Notes: generated by a model from the sequence alone, not told the origin. A stretch of DNA of 64,000 nt from DATFVA01 sp963774455 (GCA_963774455.1 CAVZFD010000003.1:1-64000), one strand, 5' to 3'; shown: positions 51,141-61,339, counted from the stretch's first letter. A program made the numbers and translations.

Positions 51141-51249
51141 GAACAACCTGAATATTTCGGTAATACTTATTTGTTTTTGCATTCTTTTTATCTGATTATT
51201 GCCTTAATTTTTTGATATTATCCTGAAAAAAACCGAACTTTTTTATTAT

Positions 51250-51903
51250 ATGGTAAAAGCTCTTTTATTCACTCTCCTATTCACCGCGGCTGCATTACCC
51301 CAGGAAGGCAGGGCATTCCAGATCGCAAGGTTAAAATATGATGGTGGGGGCGACTGGTATAACGATCCTTCATCTGAAGTAAATCTGCTCAATTATATTA
51401 AAGCCAATACAAATATCGAAGTCAAGCCGGAATATACATTTGTTGATCTTTCGACAGATGAAATTTTTAATTATCCATTTTTATTTATGACCGGTCACGG
51501 TAATGTTGTGTTTTCTGAGGATGAGGCTTCAAGGCTCAGAAAATACCTTGAGAGCGGGGGCTTCCTTTATATTGATGACGACTACGGACTTGATAAAGCT
51601 ATGCGCCGTGAAATGAAGAAAGTTTTTCCCGGAAAAGATTTTGTAGAGCTTCCATTTGATTTTCCGCTATATAATATTTTCTACAATTTTAATTCGGGTC
51701 CTCCCAAAACTCACGAACACAACGGCAAACCTCCGCAGGGATTCGGGATCTTCATTGATCAGAGGCTTGCAGTTTATTATACTTATGAGTCGAATCCCAG
51801 CGACGGATGGGCCGATCCTGAGGTGCATCACGATCCTGAGGCAAAGAGGGAGGAAGCATTGAAATTTGGAACTAACTTAGTAGTTTACGCTCTTTCAGAG
51901 TAA
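51250..51903 (+). CDS. DUF4159-domain exported protein
   Basis: 217 residues. Signal peptide at about 1-18 (VKALLFTLLFTAAALPQEG), then the DUF4159 core: FQIARLKYDGGGDWYNDPSSEVNLLNYI, FLFMTGHGNVVFSEDEASRLRKYLESGGFLYIDDDYGLD, and GIFIDQRLAVYYTYESNPSDGWADPEVHHD. The fold resembles class I glutamine amidotransferase/ThuA domains without the catalytic set. It lies 9 bp before a DUF4175 gene, a conserved pairing in this phylum together with BatA proteins. Confidence 0.85.
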   Translation: MVKALLFTLLFTAAALPQEGRAFQIARLKYDGGGDWYNDPSSEVNLLNYIKANTNIEVKPEYTFVDLSTDEIFNYPFLFMTGHGNVVFSEDEASRLRKYLESGGFLYIDDDYGLDKAMRREMKKVFPGKDFVELPFDFPLYNIFYNFNSGPPKTHEHNGKPPQGFGIFIDQRLAVYYTYESNPSDGWADPEVHHDPEAKREEALKFGTNLVVYALSE

Positions 51904-51912
51904 GATTTTGTT

Positions 51913-54900
51913 ATGAGTAAAGATTCAACATATTACAAAGAAATTTTACAGAAGCTTACCCGGCTGAGAAAAAAAGAATACACCTTTATTGCATCGGTAG
52001 GCCTCCAGGCTTCATTACTTGTAGGATTGATTCTCTTTGTCTGTTTCTCACTGCTTGAACTGGCAGGCAATTTTTCGCCATCCATAAGGACATACTTCTT
52101 TTTATTCACGCTGCTTATTTTCCTTGCAGCCTTTATTCTACTTTTCCTGATCCCGCTGCTTAAGTATTCGGGTGTTATAGGTGAACCCGATTATTACAGC
52201 ACCGCCAAAAGGGTAGGAAGGAATTTCCCGGGCATAAAGGATGAACTTGTAAACGCTATGCAGCTGGCAGCGTCTGATTCTTCGGGAATATATTCGGGAT
52301 CATTAAGCGATGCGGCATTCCGGCAGGTATATAACAAAACCCATGAACTTAAGTTCGAATCCATCGTAAGTTTTCAAAAAGCCAGGGAACTGCTGTTCTA
52401 CCTGGCGGGTGCGGTTATGGGTGCTGCGCTTCTCTTTTTTTTGGTACCGGGATTAGCATCAGCCTCGGGCAGAGTACTGAATTTTAATACTGAATATATT
52501 CCCCCTGCGAAGTTTTCGTTTGAAGTCACCCCCGGTGATATACAGGTTACCAAAGGGGATGACATCCTTATAGCCATCAGAGTGAAAGGTGAAAGACCAA
52601 AGGAAGTAAACCTTGCATCGAAAACTGAAGAGCAGACGGATTTTGAAATGCAGAAATTGCCAGCCGATTCAAGCGGAGTTTACAGGCTCCCCGTAAAATC
52701 TATAAGAACCACGACAAAATATTATGCTTTCTCCGGAAATGTTTCAAGTAAAATATATAACATTGAGGTGATTGATCCGCCTATAATTAAAACGCTCGAT
52801 GTAAAAGTTATACCTCCGGGCTACTCGAAACTTCCCGAAGTCGTGCAGAAAGATAATGGAAATGTTACGGGACTGCCGGGAACCACCGTAAACATCCGGC
52901 TTACATCGACCAAGGACTTGAAGGAAGCCAGGCTTGTCTTCACTGATTCAACTGAGATCGGAATGAAGTTAAATAATAATGAGGCTGAGGGTAAATTCAT
53001 TATAAGAAAAGATGACGCATATAAAATTGTAATCACCGATAAAAACAAAAACGAAAACCTTTCACCTATAACATATACAATAAAAAGTTTGTCTGACGCT
53101 TATCCCTCAATTGACATTATTGAGCCGGGAAAAAATACTTCTCTTGCGAATGATAACAGGCTGACGCTGCTCTCAAAGATCAGTGATGATTACGGTTTTA
53201 CAAAACTGATCCTGAATTACAGGCTTTCCTCTTCAAAATATAAGAAAGTCGATACGGCCTATTCAAAAATTGAAATCCCTCTGGATAAAGGATTAAAATC
53301 GCAGGAGGTTAATTATATCTGGAACCTGGCAAACCTGGATCTTGCTGCAGAGGATGTAGTGACCTATTACCTGGAGATTTTCGATAATGATTATGTCAGC
53401 GGTCCCAAAGGAACAAAATCATCCGCCTATACCGTCCGTGTACCGACCCTTGACGAAATACTTTCGCAGGCCGACAACACACAGACTGAGGCATCAAATG
53501 ATCTGAATGAAACGCTCAAACAGGCTGAAGAACTGCAGAAGAAATTCGAAAAAATCGACCAGGAACTTAAGCAGGATAAAAAAGAACTTACCTGGGAGGA
53601 AAAGGAAAAGATAGAAAAGTCGATGGAAGAATATCAGCAGCTCCAGGATAAAGTAAGCAAGGTAAGCGATAAGCTAAAGCAGATGCAGCAGGAACTTCAG
53701 GATAACAACCTGCTCTCAAAAGAGACGATGGAAAAATATATGGAACTTCAGAAAATGATGGATGAGATGACAAGTCCCGAGCTGAAGAAGCTTATGGAAA
53801 AGATGCAGGATGTCTTAAAGAATATGAACAGGCAAATGACGCAGGAACAGATGCAGAATATGAAAATGGATGAGGAAGCATTTCAGAAGAGTATTGAAAG
53901 GACGATGAACCTCCTGAAAAGAATTCAGATAGAGCAGAAGATGGATGAGCTTGTCAAGCGGACGGAGGCACTTCAGAAAAAGCAGGATGAAATCAGCAAG
54001 GAGACAGGGGAGAAAAATCCCAATGATAACCCTGAAGAGTTGAGTAAAAAGCAGGATGAAGTGACGAAAGATCTGAATAAGCTCTCCGAAGAAATGAAAG
54101 AACTGCAGCAGAAAATGAGTGAGCTTAAGGATATGCCTGCAGAAGATATGCAGAAGCTTTCTGATGAATTTGAAAAGCAGCAGAACCAGCAGATGTCGCA
54201 GCAGTCATCTCAGCAGATCCAGCAGAACCAGCAGCAGAAGGCAATGCAGAATCAGCAGCAGATATCTCAGAATATGCAGAATATGCAGCAGCAGCTTTCC
54301 CAAATGCAGCAGTCGATGCAGCAGCAGAATCAGATGCAGACGATGAATGATATGATGAAGATCCTGGATAATCTTTTAACCCTTTCAAAGCAGCAGGAGG
54401 ATCTGAAGAAAGAATCAGAAAAGCTTGATCCTAATTCAGACCAATTCAGGGAAAATGCAGAGAAGCAGCGTAATCTCCAGAGCAGTCTAAATAACATAAT
54501 GAAGCAGATGGCAGACCTCTCCCAGAAAACTTTTGCGATCTCCCCTGAAATGGGAAAGAGCCTTGGCGATGCGCTCCGGCAGATGAACCAGGCAGTCCAG
54601 AGCATGCAGGGCAGGAACGGAATGACTTCAAAAAGTCTTCAGGGTGGAGCGATGAAGTCGATAAACGAAGCTGCCTCAATGATGAAGGGTTCAATGGAAT
54701 CGATGATGCAGGGAGGACAGGGCGGAGGAATGATGTCGCTTATGCAGCAGCTGCAGCAGATGTCGGGACAGCAAATGAACCTCAACAACATGACCCAGAT
54801 GCTCCGGCAGATGCAGCAGGGACAACTATCCCCGCAGCAGCAGTCGCAGCTTCAGAAACTTTCGCAGCAGCAGGATGTAATAAGGAAATCGCTGGACCAG

Positions 54901-55290
54901 CTGAACAAGGAAGCAAAACAATCGGGCGAATCAAAAAAGATTCCTGCCAACCTTGAGGATGTTATGCACCGGATGCAGGAAGTTATAACCGATATGAATT
55001 CAGAGAAACTGGATGATGATCTTATCCAGAAACAGGAAAAGATTCTAAGCAAGCTTCTGGATGCACAGAAATCCATAAACGAAAGAGATTTTGAAAAGCA
55101 GAGAGAATCAAATTCGGGTAAGAATATCGCCGGCAAGGCTCCGGCAGAATTGAACCTGACAACAGAGGAGGGGAAAGATAAGCTCAGGGACGAGTTAAAT
55201 AAAGCAGTCCGTGAAGGCTACAGCAAGGATTACGAGGAACTCATCCGGAAATATTATGAGGCACTTCAGAAAGAAAAGGTCGATAATTAA
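51913..55290 (+). CDS. DUF4175-family large membrane protein with Gln/Met-rich coiled coil
   Basis: 1125 residues. Membrane helices lie near 24-44, 58-82 and 158-182, followed by Ig-like periplasmic parts (about 190-510) and then, from about 515 to 1090, an almost uninterrupted Gln-, Met-, Lys- and Glu-rich coiled coil. The densest part (residues about 755-815) is nearly all Q, M, N and S, encoded largely by CAG and ATG codons. DUF4175 proteins are thought to work with BatA/DUF4159 partners; the mechanism is unknown. The gene overlaps the convergent CDF gene by 4 bp. Confidence 0.85.
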   Translation: MSKDSTYYKEILQKLTRLRKKEYTFIASVGLQASLLVGLILFVCFSLLELAGNFSPSIRTYFFLFTLLIFLAAFILLFLIPLLKYSGVIGEPDYYSTAKRVGRNFPGIKDELVNAMQLAASDSSGIYSGSLSDAAFRQVYNKTHELKFESIVSFQKARELLFYLAGAVMGAALLFFLVPGLASASGRVLNFNTEYIPPAKFSFEVTPGDIQVTKGDDILIAIRVKGERPKEVNLASKTEEQTDFEMQKLPADSSGVYRLPVKSIRTTTKYYAFSGNVSSKIYNIEVIDPPIIKTLDVKVIPPGYSKLPEVVQKDNGNVTGLPGTTVNIRLTSTKDLKEARLVFTDSTEIGMKLNNNEAEGKFIIRKDDAYKIVITDKNKNENLSPITYTIKSLSDAYPSIDIIEPGKNTSLANDNRLTLLSKISDDYGFTKLILNYRLSSSKYKKVDTAYSKIEIPLDKGLKSQEVNYIWNLANLDLAAEDVVTYYLEIFDNDYVSGPKGTKSSAYTVRVPTLDEILSQADNTQTEASNDLNETLKQAEELQKKFEKIDQELKQDKKELTWEEKEKIEKSMEEYQQLQDKVSKVSDKLKQMQQELQDNNLLSKETMEKYMELQKMMDEMTSPELKKLMEKMQDVLKNMNRQMTQEQMQNMKMDEEAFQKSIERTMNLLKRIQIEQKMDELVKRTEALQKKQDEISKETGEKNPNDNPEELSKKQDEVTKDLNKLSEEMKELQQKMSELKDMPAEDMQKLSDEFEKQQNQQMSQQSSQQIQQNQQQKAMQNQQQISQNMQNMQQQLSQMQQSMQQQNQMQTMNDMMKILDNLLTLSKQQEDLKKESEKLDPNSDQFRENAEKQRNLQSSLNNIMKQMADLSQKTFAISPEMGKSLGDALRQMNQAVQSMQGRNGMTSKSLQGGAMKSINEAASMMKGSMESMMQGGQGGGMMSLMQQLQQMSGQQMNLNNMTQMLRQMQQGQLSPQQQSQLQKLSQQQDVIRKSLDQLNKEAKQSGESKKIPANLEDVMHRMQEVITDMNSEKLDDDLIQKQEKILSKLLDAQKSINERDFEKQRESNSGKNIAGKAPAELNLTTEEGKDKLRDELNKAVREGYSKDYEELIRKYYEALQKEKVDN

Positions 55291-56138
55291 ACCGGGTCGA
55301 TGTGAACAAATGCCTGCTGAACCTCATCAATTTCCTGGATAGCGAATTTAACTTTTGTACCTATATCGTGTGAGATTTCAGTGCTTATATTTTTATCAAC
55401 CTCGATATGAATTTCGATGTGAAATTTGTTACCCACGTAGTGGGATCTGAGGTCATTCATACCAACAACACCTTTTACCGACATAGCTCTGTTAACTATC
55501 TCAAGTAAAAGCTGTTCGCCTGCCGACCGGCCCATAAGATAGTCGAGATTTTCTTTGGCTATCTCATAACCTGATTTAAAGATGAAAAATGCTATCAGTA
55601 TTCCGGCTATACCATCGACATAAGGAAAACCAAGTCCCACAAGGAACACCGCAATAATGGACAGGGAGGATGCAAGCACATCATTAAGACTATCGACGGC
55701 GCTCGCTTTGAGAGCGGGACTCTTAAATGTCTTCCCGACGTTCGACTGATATCTTGTAAGGATAATTTTAACCAGGATGGTTATACCAAGGACTATATAA
55801 ACTGTACTGCTGACATGAATCTGATCCGGGTTAATAATCCTTCTGATTGATTCTTCAATTACATTTATTCCCACAACACCAGTAAAAAGGGCTATCAGGA
55901 AGACTGCAATCGGCTGGGCCGCATTGTGACCGAACTGATGCTCTTCGTCAGGCATTTTTAGAGATACCCTGACACTATACAAAATAACGGCGGAAGATAT
56001 AATATCTGTGAGAGAATTGATGGCGTCAGAGATGACTGCGATTGAGTTCGATATTACCCCAACAAATATTTTTATAATAAACAGGAAGATATTTACAAAA
56101 AGGGTTAGATAAGTAGCCCTCTTTAAAATTTTTACCAT
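55287..56138 (-). CDS. Cation diffusion facilitator metal exporter
   Basis: 283 residues, six membrane helices and a C-terminal cytoplasmic domain (about 205-283). The transport site reads N41-x3-D45 in TM2 (DAINSLTDIIS) and D149-x3-D153 in TM5 (AVDSLNDVLAS). An N-x3-D/D-x3-D set is associated with manganese-type CDF proteins, while zinc exporters carry His/Asp sets. Manganese or iron export is therefore a reasonable guess, not proof. Confidence 0.88.
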   Translation of the reverse strand: MVKILKRATYLTLFVNIFLFIIKIFVGVISNSIAVISDAINSLTDIISSAVILYSVRVSLKMPDEEHQFGHNAAQPIAVFLIALFTGVVGINVIEESIRRIINPDQIHVSSTVYIVLGITILVKIILTRYQSNVGKTFKSPALKASAVDSLNDVLASSLSIIAVFLVGLGFPYVDGIAGILIAFFIFKSGYEIAKENLDYLMGRSAGEQLLLEIVNRAMSVKGVVGMNDLRSHYVGNKFHIEIHIEVDKNISTEISHDIGTKVKFAIQEIDEVQQAFVHIDPV

Positions 56139-56294
56139 AAAAAGTTACCGAAATTGGTCAGAAAGTACTAATTTAAGACACGAACATTTGCAGAATGTAT
56201 CGAAATCAGCATTTTCTAATTTTGGAACAAGATTTGATTTTAATTGAATTAATTTGAAAAGAATTATATTCTCATTCGCGTAAAAAGTCCGTAA

Positions 56295-57926
56295 ATGATA
56301 GAAATTTTAAACCACAACCTCGAACTCCTGGCAGTTGAAACATCCACTGACGCAGGTTTTATCATTAAAATCTCTACCACAGGGTTTGAGATTATGGCCT
56401 CTTTTAATGATCAGAATTTTGATATTGATCCTCTGGGTAATGATTTACGGAAACTATACCTGGGAAACTTGTTAGCCAACGAAAAAATTGCCGAATCAGA
56501 TTCCTACCTTTATCTTTCACTTGAAAAGGATATAAAGTCATTCTTTTTTGAAAAAATCACCGAAATCCAGCCGCAGGGAGCTGCTTATCTTCTGCTTTTT
56601 TCCGGATTGAAAGAAAATTACTCTAAACCAAAAACAGAAGCTATCCGAAAATACATAAACGAAATTAACAAGCAAATCAGACAAAGTATTATTAAGGACA
56701 AAACAGATCGTAGTACCCGCGAGGATGTCTCAGTTTATAACATTCTGCAGGGCGAGTGGTTTTCGCAGAATCACGAACTTATATTCTCTACACTCCTGCA
56801 CTCATACAATGATCTTCTTTTTGTACTCGACGAAAACGGCTACATAATTGCAGTAAGTAAATCCGGTGCGCAATGTCTGGATTTTTCTGAGCTGGATATG
56901 CGGGGAAAACATCTGCTTGAATTTGTTAAGTCTGAAGAAAAAGCCCGGCTAATGGAAGAGCTTAAAAGAACCATTACAACGGGCCAAAAGCTTGACCTAG
57001 AAGTAACCTTGATTGGCAAATATGAGAATGAAATATCTTTTCATATAAACTGCAGTCTGATTAAGAGAAATAATAAAATAGCAGGGATGCTGGGTACCGG
57101 CAAAAACCTTAAAGAATTCAGAACCCTTAGAAACAAGAGTATCAACCTTGCAAACAGACTGACAGAAGCTGAACGATTAATTGAGATCGAAAAATCACGG
57201 TCGGATCTGTATAAGGATGTCCTTGCAGATCTTAACAGGTTAAGAAATGACTTTGTATCCAACCTTTCGCATGAATTCAGGACGCCCCTCGCCTCGATAA
57301 TAGGGTTTGCTGAAACCCTTCTATCAGATAAAGATATGCCGGATGAAATGCGCAGCGAATTCAATGAAATAATTCTCCAGGAAGGGAAGAGACTTGCGAA
57401 ATTAATAAATGATATTCTTGAGCTTTCACGATATGAACAGGGAAAAATAGAACTTAATAAGACTGATTTTGATATTTCTGAGCTTGTAAAATCAGTTGTA
57501 GAAGACATAACCCCCACTATTGAGAATAAAAAACTGATTCTGACCTGCAGTCTGCCTTCTGACCCGGCAGAGCTTGCAGGAGATAAGGAAAAAATAAAGC
57601 TCATTTTATATGGAATTTTTAACAATTCAATAAAATACACTCCGGCAAAAGGCAGAATAACCTGTATAGTAAAAAACTTCACTGAGGAGATAGAAGTTAT
57701 AATAACGGATACGGGTACAGGGATTTCGGAAAAAGAATTCCCTTACATTTTTCATAAATTTTATCATTCTTCAAAAGGCAGCAAAGAGTTCGTTGAGAAT
57801 GATATGGATCTTGTTGTTATGAAACAGATCGTTGATTTACACAGGGGCATCATCAGGATCCAGAGTGAGCCCGGTAAGGGTACTTCGGTGCTGATTAAAT
57901 TACCTAAAAAATATAAATATAAATAA
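56295..57926 (+). CDS. Soluble PAS sensor histidine kinase
   Basis: 543 residues with no membrane helix. A divergent N-terminal domain (1-150) of unknown type is followed by a PAS domain (about 165-275: LHSYNDLLFVLDENGYIIAVSKSGAQCLDF), a coiled coil and HisKA with H326 in FVSNLSHEFRTPLASIIGFAETLL. The HATPase has N-box NNSIKYTP, G1 DTGTGISEKEFPYIF and G2 GKGTSVLIKLP; the F-box loop is altered (VENDMDLVVMKQIV in place of GxGLGLxI), which may alter ATP-lid behaviour. The next gene, 15 bp on, is its likely partner regulator. Confidence 0.9.
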   Translation: MIEILNHNLELLAVETSTDAGFIIKISTTGFEIMASFNDQNFDIDPLGNDLRKLYLGNLLANEKIAESDSYLYLSLEKDIKSFFFEKITEIQPQGAAYLLLFSGLKENYSKPKTEAIRKYINEINKQIRQSIIKDKTDRSTREDVSVYNILQGEWFSQNHELIFSTLLHSYNDLLFVLDENGYIIAVSKSGAQCLDFSELDMRGKHLLEFVKSEEKARLMEELKRTITTGQKLDLEVTLIGKYENEISFHINCSLIKRNNKIAGMLGTGKNLKEFRTLRNKSINLANRLTEAERLIEIEKSRSDLYKDVLADLNRLRNDFVSNLSHEFRTPLASIIGFAETLLSDKDMPDEMRSEFNEIILQEGKRLAKLINDILELSRYEQGKIELNKTDFDISELVKSVVEDITPTIENKKLILTCSLPSDPAELAGDKEKIKLILYGIFNNSIKYTPAKGRITCIVKNFTEEIEVIITDTGTGISEKEFPYIFHKFYHSSKGSKEFVENDMDLVVMKQIVDLHRGIIRIQSEPGKGTSVLIKLPKKYKYK

Positions 57927-57941
57927 AAACGGAATCTAAGA

Positions 57942-59315
57942 GTGGACAAAGTTGTTTTTATAGTTGATGATGAACCTGCAATTTCGAAATTGCTTTCCTA
58001 CTGGGTAAAGGACAAATGGAAATATGAGGTTGAAGTCTTCGATAACGGCGAAGACGTTCTTAAAAAATTGAGTTCCAAACCTGATCTTATCCTTTTAGAT
58101 ATTATGCTTCCAGGTCTGGATGGGCTTGAAACTTTAAAGAGAATAAAACATTATGACGAGAACCTCCCCGTCATTATTCTTTCCGCCCAGGGGAGCATCG
58201 AAGTTGCGGTTGAAGCTCTCCGCTACGGGGCATATGATTACTTTCCTAAACCTATCGATCAGCAAAGGCTTGAACCCGCAATTAAGAATGCAATTAAGAA
58301 CTATGACCTGACTAAGGAGCTTCAGAATCTCAGAGAAAATGTTCAGAAGGAATATAGTTTTGATAATATAATCTCTGCTGACGGAAAGATGCAGGATGTT
58401 TTCAAGCTTGTTTCTAAAGTGCTTAATAACGACATAACAGTGCTTATTTACGGTGAGAGCGGAACCGGCAAGGAACTTATTGCACGTGCCATCCATTATA
58501 ATGGAAAGAGAAAACTGGGACCTTTCACAGTTGTAAACTGTGCCTCGATACCGAGGGAGCTGCTGGAAAGTGAACTCTTCGGTCATGAAAAAGGTTCATT
58601 TACAGGAGCGCATCAGAGAAAACTCGGTAAATTTGAAATAGCCAACGGCGGTACCCTTTTCCTGGATGAAGTAGGCGAGCTGGAAATGCTTCTGCAGGCT
58701 AAACTGCTGCGTGTTATACAGGAAAAAGAATTTGAGAGAGTCGGCGGTACTGAACTTATCAAGACCGATGTCAGGATTATATCAGCCACAAACCGGGATC
58801 TTAAACAGGCGGTTGACGAAAAAGAGTTCAGGGAAGACCTTTATTACAGACTGAATTCTTTCCCTATATATATTCCTCCTCTGAGACAGAGACGGGGCGA
58901 CATACTTGTACTTGCCCAGCATTTTCTCGATACCTTTAACAAGAAACTAGGAAAAGCAATTAAAGGGTTTACAAAAAAGACACTTAAATTCATGTATGAA
59001 TATAACTGGCCGGGGAATATACGGGAAATGGAAAATACGATAGAACGGTGTATGATTATTTGTGAAGGAGACGTGATTGATGTAGAAGATTTACCGGTTC
59101 ATTTAAGAGCTAATGAAGCTACATTAAGTGCTGATATCTCCGGGGCATTATTTGCAGACGATACAGTTGTGCCTTTTGAGAAGCTGAAGGAAGAGGCTAT
59201 TAAACATGCGTTGAAAGTGACCAGCGGTAATATAGTTGAAGCTGCTAAAAAACTGCAGCTTGGAAGAGCGACTATATACAGGCTGATGGAAAAGTATAAC
59301 ATTGAAAACAGGTAA
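57942..59315 (+). CDS. NtrC-family sigma-54-dependent response regulator
   Basis: 457 residues from a GTG start. Receiver with D53 (LILLDIMLPGLDG) and K103 (FPKPI); AAA+ with Walker A GESGTGKE at 171-178 and GSFTGA at 218-223; C-terminal Fis-type helix-turn-helix (GNIVEAAKKLQLGRATIYRLMEKY). Cotranscribed with the PAS kinase, it forms a two-component pair acting at sigma-54 promoters. The STAS gene follows 21 bp later. Confidence 0.93.
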   Translation: MDKVVFIVDDEPAISKLLSYWVKDKWKYEVEVFDNGEDVLKKLSSKPDLILLDIMLPGLDGLETLKRIKHYDENLPVIILSAQGSIEVAVEALRYGAYDYFPKPIDQQRLEPAIKNAIKNYDLTKELQNLRENVQKEYSFDNIISADGKMQDVFKLVSKVLNNDITVLIYGESGTGKELIARAIHYNGKRKLGPFTVVNCASIPRELLESELFGHEKGSFTGAHQRKLGKFEIANGGTLFLDEVGELEMLLQAKLLRVIQEKEFERVGGTELIKTDVRIISATNRDLKQAVDEKEFREDLYYRLNSFPIYIPPLRQRRGDILVLAQHFLDTFNKKLGKAIKGFTKKTLKFMYEYNWPGNIREMENTIERCMIICEGDVIDVEDLPVHLRANEATLSADISGALFADDTVVPFEKLKEEAIKHALKVTSGNIVEAAKKLQLGRATIYRLMEKYNIENR

Positions 59316-59336
59316 TTAAAAGTTAAAGGCAGTAAA

Positions 59337-59675
59337 ATGGAATTCACAAAAGAAAAACATAATAATATTCTTGTTGAAGTTGTAAATCTTGAGAGAGCAA
59401 CATTAAAAGAAGCTGAACAATTTAAGAAAATACTTTCTGAAGATATTGAAGAGGGAAATAAGAATCTCGTAGTTGATCTTAACAGCTGCGAGTTCATCGA
59501 TTCGACTTTTCTGGGTGCCCTGGTTGTTTCTCTTAAGAAAGCTACTGCCCTTGGAGGAGATCTGAAACTAGTCGGTTTTCAGCCCGCTGTTCATTCTATG
59601 TTTGAATTAACCCGTCTGCATAGGGTTTTCGAAGCTTTCAGAACCCGTGAAGACGCAATAGAGAGTTACAGTTAA
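59337..59675 (+). CDS. STAS-domain anti-sigma factor antagonist
   Basis: 112 residues, a single STAS domain. The phosphorylation-site motif is EFIDSTFLGALV with S56 in the D-S-T-F-L-G position typical of SpoIIAA/RsbV proteins. Such proteins bind an anti-sigma kinase when unphosphorylated. No RsbW-type kinase is encoded here. The next gene is a PP2C phosphatase, the usual activator of such antagonists. Confidence 0.88.
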   Translation: MEFTKEKHNNILVEVVNLERATLKEAEQFKKILSEDIEEGNKNLVVDLNSCEFIDSTFLGALVVSLKKATALGGDLKLVGFQPAVHSMFELTRLHRVFEAFRTREDAIESYS

Positions 59676-59773
59676 ACATTTTTGAGTAATTTTGAGGTCA
59701 TTTCCCTTCTTAACTGCTTATTTCATACCGGCATCGGGGTATCTATGCATTTCCCCCTGCCCAGGATATTCCA

Positions 59774-61339
59774 ATGAACAATAATGAAAAAGATCTGATC
59801 CTCGTTATCGATGATGATGTTGTTATCCGGAAGCTGCTGAAACATCATCTCGATAAAAATAACTACCAGGTTCTTGAGGCAGCGGGACCTGAAGAAGGTA
59901 TGCAACATCTATCTTCTAATCTCATCGACCTTGTGTTATGTGACGTTACAATGGAAGGAATGGATGGTTTTACGTTTTGCAGGAAAGTCAGAGAAAATGA
60001 GAATTTCCGTGCTATTCCGTTTGTATTTGTGACCGCTAAAAATTCCATGGAGGATAAATCCATGGCTCTCGAGGCCGGCGGTGACGACATTATTACCAAA
60101 CCCTTTGATGTTAACGATCTTTTAATGAAGGTGAAAGCTCTCATTAAAAGAACTGCCATTTATAAGATATATGGGATCAAAAAAAATCTTCAGCAGTCCT
60201 TCAGCAGCACATCTAATAAAATTCTGCTTGTAGATGATGACCTGTCGCTAATAAGGATCTTCGAATATAACCTTAATAAAGCCGGCTTTGAATGTGTGAT
60301 ATCAGAGTCTGCCGATGAAGCATTTCATAAACTTGAATCCTTCATTCCGGATCTTATTTTATCGGATATAATGATGCCGGGTACAGACGGTTTCCAGTTC
60401 AGAAAGCGACTGCTGGAGGATGAGACTCTCCGGACAATACCTTTTATTTTCCTTACGGCAAAAGGAGAGGAGAGCGATATACTTGAGGGTTATGAACTCG
60501 GAATAACTGACTATGTTGTTAAGACGGCAGGACCAAAGGTTGTTGTGGCCAAAGTTAATGCGATATTAAAAAGTCTGGGTAAGGAAAGGTCGCGAATAGT
60601 AACTGAGCTTCATGCTGCCGCAGATTCTCTCAGAGTTAAGGTCGTGCCTGATTCCGCACCTGTAATAAGCGGTTTTAATATCAAACACTGGCATAAGCCT
60701 TTCCAGGGAATACCGGGCGGTGATTTCATTGATTTCTTTCCACTCGATAACCACAATCTTGCTATTATTCTTGGAGATGTAATGGGAAAGAAATGGGGTG
60801 CCTGGTTTTTTGCATTTGCGTATGCAGGGTATGTGCGCACGGCGCTGCGAATGGTTTTACAGCGTGCTGAGGAATTTTCCCCCGCGCAGATTCTTGCTCA
60901 GGTAAACAAATCAGTTTATGATGATGCAAAAATCTCTGAAGTCTTTGCAACATTATCAGTGATGGTGATAAATGATGAAACCAGGACAATAAAGTATTCC
61001 GGGGCAGGTGATCTACCGATCCTATACAAAAATGCCGCTGCAAATAAAGTGGAAAAGTTAATTTCTGGGGGTTCTCTTCTCGGCTTCAGCTCAAGTGTTG
61101 ATTTTGAGGATATAGAGATCAGACCACAGTCAGGTGATTTTATTCTTATGCTAACAGACGGTGTTATTGAATCAAGGAATGGAGAGGGGCAGCAGTTGGG
61201 AAGCGGCCGGCTGATGGAGTTACTTCAGAAAATTAATTCAAAGGAGAACCCAATTAAGGAAGTCTTAGATGAAGTAAACGGATTTACCAGCGGAAAGTTT
61301 GAAGATGACATCAGCCTGATTTCGATAAAGGTCGAATGA
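59774..61339 (+). CDS. REC-REC-SpoIIE (PP2C) phosphatase, RsbU-like
   Basis: 521 residues. Receiver 1 (about 8-125) has D57 (LVLCDVTMEGMDG) and K109; receiver 2 (about 148-268) has D198 (LILSDIMMPGTDG) and VVKTAG in place of the usual KP. The SpoIIE/PP2C domain (about 300-521) keeps its metal aspartates in GGDFIDFFPL, GDVMGKKW, YSGAGDLPIL, LMLTDGVIESRNG and FEDDISLISI. It would dephosphorylate the STAS protein when its receivers are phosphorylated, perhaps by the kinase upstream. It is convergent with prfA, 5 bp apart. Confidence 0.92.
   Translation: MNNNEKDLILVIDDDVVIRKLLKHHLDKNNYQVLEAAGPEEGMQHLSSNLIDLVLCDVTMEGMDGFTFCRKVRENENFRAIPFVFVTAKNSMEDKSMALEAGGDDIITKPFDVNDLLMKVKALIKRTAIYKIYGIKKNLQQSFSSTSNKILLVDDDLSLIRIFEYNLNKAGFECVISESADEAFHKLESFIPDLILSDIMMPGTDGFQFRKRLLEDETLRTIPFIFLTAKGEESDILEGYELGITDYVVKTAGPKVVVAKVNAILKSLGKERSRIVTELHAAADSLRVKVVPDSAPVISGFNIKHWHKPFQGIPGGDFIDFFPLDNHNLAIILGDVMGKKWGAWFFAFAYAGYVRTALRMVLQRAEEFSPAQILAQVNKSVYDDAKISEVFATLSVMVINDETRTIKYSGAGDLPILYKNAAANKVEKLISGGSLLGFSSSVDFEDIEIRPQSGDFILMLTDGVIESRNGEGQQLGSGRLMELLQKINSKENPIKEVLDEVNGFTSGKFEDDISLISIKVE

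Noticed and set aside
50860..51215. Two plus-strand open frames (111 and 84 codons) in the GC-rich island
   Set aside because: They overlap in different frames, are Cys/Thr/Pro-rich, and match no family I know.
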